Source of the DNA: Tissierellia bacterium
Lineage (GTDB): Bacteria > Bacillota > Clostridia > Tissierellales > Peptoniphilaceae
Assembly: GCA_030527425.1 (NCBI GenBank)
Contig: JAUNAV010000003.1
Location: forward strand, 1 to 57,587
Reading direction: 5' to 3'
Length of the DNA: 57,587 nucleotides
A model generated the notes under the pieces. That model saw only the letters and a list, made by a program, of their open reading frames with translations, ran no database searches and was not told the origin of the DNA. Numbering within the stretch: the first letter of the stretch is position 1; each line of letters begins with the position of its first letter. Made by a program: the position numbers and the translations under genes. This document shows, in pieces, positions 53,987 through 57,587 of the stretch.

Positions 53987-54472
53987 ATGTTAAATTTAGA
54001 TGATGAATTTTATATGAAAGAAGCTTTAAATGAAGCAAGGCTAGCAGCCTTTGAAGAAGAAGTACCGGTAGGCTGTGTAATAGTCAAAGATAAAAAAATT
54101 ATTGGCAGAGGACATAATTATACAGTTAAAGGAAATTCTGCCCTATACCATTCAGAAATTATTGCGATAAAAAAAGCATGTGAATACATCAATGATTTTA
54201 GATTGACCGGTGCAACTTTATATGTCACTAAAGAGCCATGCACAATGTGTGCAGGGGCAATTGTCAACTCTAGAATAGATAGAGTAGTCATAGCTCTTTC
54301 TGATCCTAAAAGAGGAGCTTGTGGTTCTCATATAAATGTTGTTGAAGACAAAGACCAATTACATTGGCTTGATGTAGAAATGGGACTTTTGGAAAAAGAA
54401 AGCTTAGAAATAATTCAAAGATTTTTTAAAAAGCTTAGAAAGAGGCAAAAAGATGCTAAAAAAAATAAATAG
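53987..54472 (+). CDS. tadA: tRNA-specific adenosine deaminase
   Basis: 161 residues of the CDA fold. HSEIIAIKKAC provides His and the catalytic Glu (HxE; Ser replaces the common Ala), and PCTMCAGAIVNSRIDRV supplies the two zinc Cys. Edits A34 to inosine in tRNA-Arg(ACG). RBS GAGGT. The ClC-like gene starts within its 3' end. It lies next to a tRNA-Arg of a different isoacceptor. Confidence 0.95.
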   Translation: MLNLDDEFYMKEALNEARLAAFEEEVPVGCVIVKDKKIIGRGHNYTVKGNSALYHSEIIAIKKACEYINDFRLTGATLYVTKEPCTMCAGAIVNSRIDRVVIALSDPKRGACGSHINVVEDKDQLHWLDVEMGLLEKESLEIIQRFFKKLRKRQKDAKKNK

Positions 54473-55511
54473 CATAAAATTTTTTTTCTTTTCAATTATA
54501 ATTGCTTATGCTTATAAATTGTCTTTAAGCTACATGAGTTTATGTAGAAATTTTCTATTAAATAATAGAGTAATTTTTCTCTTATCACTTATACTTACTT
54601 TTATTGTTATTGAAAAGATAAAGATGAAAAAATCTAAGGATAGGAAATCTGGAGTTTTAAAAGAATTTATTCATGGAAGCTTAGCAGGATTTTTAGGAAT
54701 TTCAATAGGTAAATTTGGAATAAGTGGAGATTTCAGCACATATTTAACGGATAAATTATATAAATACAATATTTCAATGAATAACTTTATAACTTTTGGA
54801 TATAATTTACCTATATCAGGTATGGTTTATTCAATTGAAGATAAGAAAAACTTTGAAAAAAGAAGTATTGTATTTAAAATCATACTGGCTGCCATATTAT
54901 CTACATTAATTCATTTTTTGTTATTAAAACATGATTATAGTGGATATTTGAATGTGAATTTTGAAAAAATCAATATTTTTGCGCTAGTTTCAATGATCAT
55001 ATTTGCAGAGATTTACTATTTTCTATTTACATTTTTGCTCTCTAATTTTGAAAAAATATATCAAAAAATAAATTTAAATATACTATTTCTAATAGTTACA
55101 ATATTAGCTTTATTGTTTTTTCCTATAATAACACAAAGTGGGTTTTCTCAAAGAGATGGACTAAATGATTTTAAAAGTATACCTATTCTTTTAGCAATCT
55201 TTATTTTGAAATTGGTCTATTCGGTATTTTCTAACACAAATAATAGAATAGGCGGATATTTTTCACCAACCATATTTTTATCATTTTGTATGGGTTTGAT
55301 CTTTGGAAAATTTTTTGGCATATCAAATCTTTTTGCTATTAGCGTTATGACTGTATCATTGATTACTTTATATACTCATAAACCAATCTTTGCAGCATTT
55401 GTAGGATTTGAGCTTTATTTAAAAGTTAATATCTTAGAACTTTTAATCATAGCAATTATTATAGAGTATATAAATAAAAAATTGGTTAAATTAACTCAAA
55501 AAAACCTGTAG
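54453..55511 (+). CDS. Divergent ClC-like chloride channel family membrane protein
   Basis: 352 residues with roughly nine hydrophobic helices, shorter than the usual 400+ of bacterial ClC. GGYFSPTIF near residue 266 and GLIFGKFFG match the ClC signature GGxFxPxxxxGxxxG. The gating region, GREGP in canonical proteins, appears to be GKFGISGD near residue 86, lacking the gating Glu; a GSGIP motif is not found. If correct it would be a channel-like or non-transporting variant. Starts inside tadA, so it is coupled to it. Confidence 0.6.
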   Translation: MLKKINSIKFFFFSIIIAYAYKLSLSYMSLCRNFLLNNRVIFLLSLILTFIVIEKIKMKKSKDRKSGVLKEFIHGSLAGFLGISIGKFGISGDFSTYLTDKLYKYNISMNNFITFGYNLPISGMVYSIEDKKNFEKRSIVFKIILAAILSTLIHFLLLKHDYSGYLNVNFEKINIFALVSMIIFAEIYYFLFTFLLSNFEKIYQKINLNILFLIVTILALLFFPIITQSGFSQRDGLNDFKSIPILLAIFILKLVYSVFSNTNNRIGGYFSPTIFLSFCMGLIFGKFFGISNLFAISVMTVSLITLYTHKPIFAAFVGFELYLKVNILELLIIAIIIEYINKKLVKLTQKNL

Positions 55512-55525
55512 AAAATCTACAGGTT
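55503..55525 (-). terminator. Terminator between the ClC-like and VOC genes
   Basis: AACCTGTAG / CTACAGGTT 9-bp stem with loop AAAAT. On the minus strand it runs into seven Ts, so it mainly terminates the VOC gene; on the plus strand only a weak T run follows. The ClC-like stop lies in the stem. Confidence 0.82.
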
Positions 55526-55919
55526 AATTTCTAGTCATAAATTGCCAACTTATACCAAATTTATCTATCAATCTGGTGCAAACTTTACCATCTATTTTTT
55601 GTGGTTCTGCTTTAATAATACTATCTTTTTCAAATTTTCTATAGCAATCAAAAAGTTTATCCTTATTCATTTTTATTACAATGTAAAAATTATTACCAAC
55701 ATCTACAATATCATCATTTATACTATCGGAAAGATATATTGTGCTTCCAAGTATGTCTAAAGTTGACTTATAGATTCTATTTCTAATATCTTTTGGATAA
55801 TGATTATCTTCAAAACTTGAGTATCTAGTAATCTTTGGAACATTTAGATTAAAGACATCACAATAATATTTTAAAGCATCTTCACATTTACCTTCTTTAA
55901 AAACAACACAAACTGACAT
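55524..55919 (-). CDS. VOC-superfamily (PhnB/glyoxalase-like) protein
   Basis: 131 residues. ALKYYCDVFNLNVPKITRYS and LGSTIYLSDS, then FGISWQFMTRN, follow the PhnB-like 3-demethylubiquinone-methyltransferase/VOC pattern of two beta-alpha-beta-beta-beta units. The metal or substrate is unknown. Monocistronic on the minus strand. Confidence 0.8.
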   Translation of the reverse strand: MSVCVVFKEGKCEDALKYYCDVFNLNVPKITRYSSFEDNHYPKDIRNRIYKSTLDILGSTIYLSDSINDDIVDVGNNFYIVIKMNKDKLFDCYRKFEKDSIIKAEPQKIDGKVCTRLIDKFGISWQFMTRN

Positions 55920-55993
55920 TTTCTAACTTACTTCCTTTCTACAATTATTATACAAAATTCATAAATCTACTTCAAGAGCGACAAAATATATAT

Positions 55994-56022
55994 TTGACTA
56001 TATTTACAATTAACTTTATGCT
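55994..56022 (+). promoter_or_regulatory. Promoter of the second D-2-hydroxyacid dehydrogenase
   Basis: TTGACT at 55994-55999 and TATGCT at 56017-56022, spacer 17 nt, followed by TATAGGAGG as RBS before ATG 56041. Confidence 0.75.
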
Positions 56023-56040
56023 TAATATAGGAGGTATAAA

Positions 56041-56988
56041 ATGAAAATTACTTTAATTGATCCATTAAATGTTGATGATAGTATAATTGTTTCTCATAAA
56101 AATAAACTTGAAGAAAAAGGCCATGAATTTGATTATTACAAGGAAAGTGCTAAAAGCGATCAAGAGATAATTAAAAGGCTTAAAGACAGTGATATTGCTG
56201 TAATAACTAATAAGAAATTTTCTAAAGAAGTTATTGAAAATACCAATCTAAAATTAATTGATGTAGCTTTCACAGGTACTGACCATGTTGCAGTGGATTT
56301 TGCAAATGAAAAAGGAATAGTTGTTGAAAATGCAAGTGGATATTCTGATCAATCAGTAGCTGAATTGGTAATTGGTTTAGCTATTGATATTATGAGAAAA
56401 TTTGACGAAAATAGAGAGAATATTTTTGAAAATAAAAATCATTTCTTATTGGGAGATACTTTAAAGAGTAAGAAGATAGGTATCATAGGAACAGGTAATA
56501 TAGGAAAAAGAACTATAGAATTGTTTAAAGCATTTGGCTGTGAAATAATAGCATATTCTAGAACACAAAAAGAGGAAATTAAGAATTTAGGCGTTAAATA
56601 TGTACAGTTAGATCAATTGTTAAAAGAAGCTGATATAATCTCAATTCATCTTCCTTTAAATTCTCACACAAAAGGATTTTTATCAAAAGAGAAATTGGAT
56701 TTGATAAGAGATGATGCTATTTTAATAAATTGCGCAAGAGGTCCAATAATAGATAATGATCACTTAGCTAAATTATTAAATGAAGGCAAAATAAGAGCTG
56801 CAGGAATAGATGTATTTGATATGGAACCACCACTAGATTCTAATTATCCACTTAGAAATGCAAAAAATGTAGTATTGACAAATCATGTAGCTTTTTTTAC
56901 TAATGAAGCTATGGAGAATAGAGCGGAAATAGTTTTTGACAATATTTATAAATTCCTTGACGGAAGTTTACAAAATGTAGTAAAGTAA
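56041..56988 (+). CDS. D-2-hydroxyacid dehydrogenase family protein
   Basis: 315 residues. IGIIGTGNIGKRTIELFKAF is the NAD-binding motif; INCARGPIIDNDHLAKLL, DVFDMEPPLDSNYPL and LTNHVAFFT give the Arg, Glu and His catalytic blocks. The length and DMEPP segment resemble glycerate/phosphoglycerate/hydroxypyruvate-type reductases rather than the lactate type encoded at 14998. Single-gene unit with promoter and terminator. Substrate unknown. Confidence 0.88.
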   Translation: MKITLIDPLNVDDSIIVSHKNKLEEKGHEFDYYKESAKSDQEIIKRLKDSDIAVITNKKFSKEVIENTNLKLIDVAFTGTDHVAVDFANEKGIVVENASGYSDQSVAELVIGLAIDIMRKFDENRENIFENKNHFLLGDTLKSKKIGIIGTGNIGKRTIELFKAFGCEIIAYSRTQKEEIKNLGVKYVQLDQLLKEADIISIHLPLNSHTKGFLSKEKLDLIRDDAILINCARGPIIDNDHLAKLLNEGKIRAAGIDVFDMEPPLDSNYPLRNAKNVVLTNHVAFFTNEAMENRAEIVFDNIYKFLDGSLQNVVK

Positions 56989-57004
56989 ATTAAGATAATT
57001 CACA

Positions 57005-57030
57005 AAAGGGCTTTTTATAAGCCCTTTAAT
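57005..57030 (+). terminator. Terminator after the second hydroxyacid dehydrogenase
   Basis: AAAGGGCTT / AAGCCCTTT perfect 9-bp stem with loop TTTAT; only a short T run follows. Confidence 0.85.
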
Positions 57031-57109
57031 ATTAGAAAATGTGAAAAGGTTAACTTATAGAAGGTGAATAAAAGTTAGCCAATTATCAAAAAATGACGAG
57101 AGTTATAAG

Positions 57110-57587
57110 ATGAAAAATTTAATAAAACAACTTAGAAAAATAGGCATTATTTTTGTATTAATGATAGTATTTAGTGCGTGCGGAAAAAAAGAAATTGATC
57201 TTAGTGATTATGTAAAAATTGATGCTTCGGGTTATGATGGTATAGGAACTGCAAGTGCAGAAATTGACTATAGAAAATTTTCAGAGGATCATAAAAAGGA
57301 TGTTAAGTTTAAAAAAGAATTTTTAAAAGACTTTTAAAACAAAGATGTTGACCAAACGATGATATTACTTAATGCTGCAGTTTCAGGAGAACTGATAAAA
57401 CTACAAGACTTTCAAATGGAAATGAAGTGACATATGTATGGAATGTTAATGATAATTTATAGAAGAAAACACAAATGTAATATTAAAACACGATGATGTA
57501 AAAAAGAAAATAGATGGTCTAGATGAGTATTAAGGAGTTAGTTTTAAGACTAAGTCCGATTATGAAGTTTCAGGCGCAAAAAAACTC
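57110..57587 (+). pseudogene. Broken lipoprotein gene, running off the window
   Basis: The intact part encodes 75 residues with a lipoprotein signal ending in VFSAC and DLSDYVKIDASGYDGIGTAS. The frame is stopped by TAA at 57335-57337, then continues in the same frame as NKDVDQTMILLNAAVSGELI. A one-base loss near 57401 shifts it to TTRLSNGNEVTYVWNVNDN, a second near 57461 to IEENTNVILKHDDVKKKID, and another TAA near 57531 precedes GVSFKTKSDYEVSGAK. The fragments read as one Firmicutes lipoprotein family. It has a weak RBS (GACGAGAG). Sequencing error in homopolymers is an alternative. Confidence 0.75.

Noticed and set aside
57048-57080. Inverted repeat GGTTAACTT / AAGTTAGCC before the broken lipoprotein gene
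   Set aside because: 15-nt spacer, one mismatch and a decayed gene downstream; too weak to call an operator.
1-57587. CRISPR arrays, insertion sequences, prophage genes, rRNA
   Set aside because: None seen: no regularly spaced repeats, transposase or integrase motifs, or rRNA segments.

Overview
The window looks like a chromosomal segment of a low-GC, non-spore-forming anaerobic Gram-positive coccus, most likely Peptoniphilaceae (Tissierellia), for example an Anaerococcus-like species. Reasons: strong AT bias, AGA as the dominant Arg codon, AGGAGG ribosome binding sites, sigma-A type promoters, a Clostridia-type S10-spc-alpha ribosomal cluster (KOW protein before infA, zinc-type S14), hybrid-cluster protein, and a selenium/molybdenum gene set. 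The genus is inference from gene content.

Layout. (1) 188-6448: an overlapping operon with a fructose-family PTS split into EIIA, EIIB and EIIC, a GH38 alpha-mannosidase and a BglG-type regulator, pointing to import and cleavage of an alpha-mannoside. (2) 6557-7705: iron-containing alcohol dehydrogenase with its own promoter and terminator. (3) 7885-13157: sugar ABC importer (lipoprotein, two permeases, ATPase) with a Gfo/Idh/MocA dehydrogenase, preceded by a palindromic operator candidate. (4) 13235-15987: a TIM-barrel protein of unknown role, an orphan PTS EIIC and a D-2-hydroxyacid dehydrogenase. (5) 16086-17137: rpsF-ssb-rpsR with a structured leader. (6) 17333-19724: a membrane protein, exonuclease III and a YbaK/ProX-type editing protein. 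(7) 19756-25398: a minus-strand selenium operon (selD, yedF, DUF3343, cysteine desulfurase) divergent from modABC; together they suggest supply of selenium and molybdenum to a selenium-dependent molybdenum hydroxylase encoded elsewhere. (8) 25617-28794: mannose-family PTS (EIIAB, EIIC, EIID, DUF956). (9) 28813-31988: YbjQ protein and peroxiredoxin, divergent from hcp and a Crp/Fnr regulator, with a perfect palindrome in the hcp upstream region.

(10) 32487-46815: the S10-spc-alpha cluster from rpsJ to rplQ, including secY, adk, infA and rpoA, with a long structured leader; map is absent between adk and infA. (11) 46928-50671: PAS/PP2C phosphatase, deoC, cytoplasmic alpha-amylase and RNase HI in one tightly overlapping operon. 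(12) 50686-57337: mscL with a zinc ribbon, Nudix hydrolase, an aminoglycoside-adenylyltransferase-like protein without visible catalytic motifs, D-Ala-D-Ala carboxypeptidase, tRNA-Arg(CCT), tadA, a divergent ClC-like membrane protein, a VOC protein, a second D-2-hydroxyacid dehydrogenase, and a broken lipoprotein gene running off the end.

No phage, transposon, CRISPR array or rRNA was seen. Most regions are ordinary core or carbohydrate genes. The best leads are regulatory: the rpsJ leader, the hcp palindrome with its neighbouring Crp/Fnr gene, and the modA operator. Among proteins, the uncharacterised TIM-barrel/orphan EIIC cassette and the two apparent pseudo-enzymes (ANT(6)-like and ClC-like) stand out.
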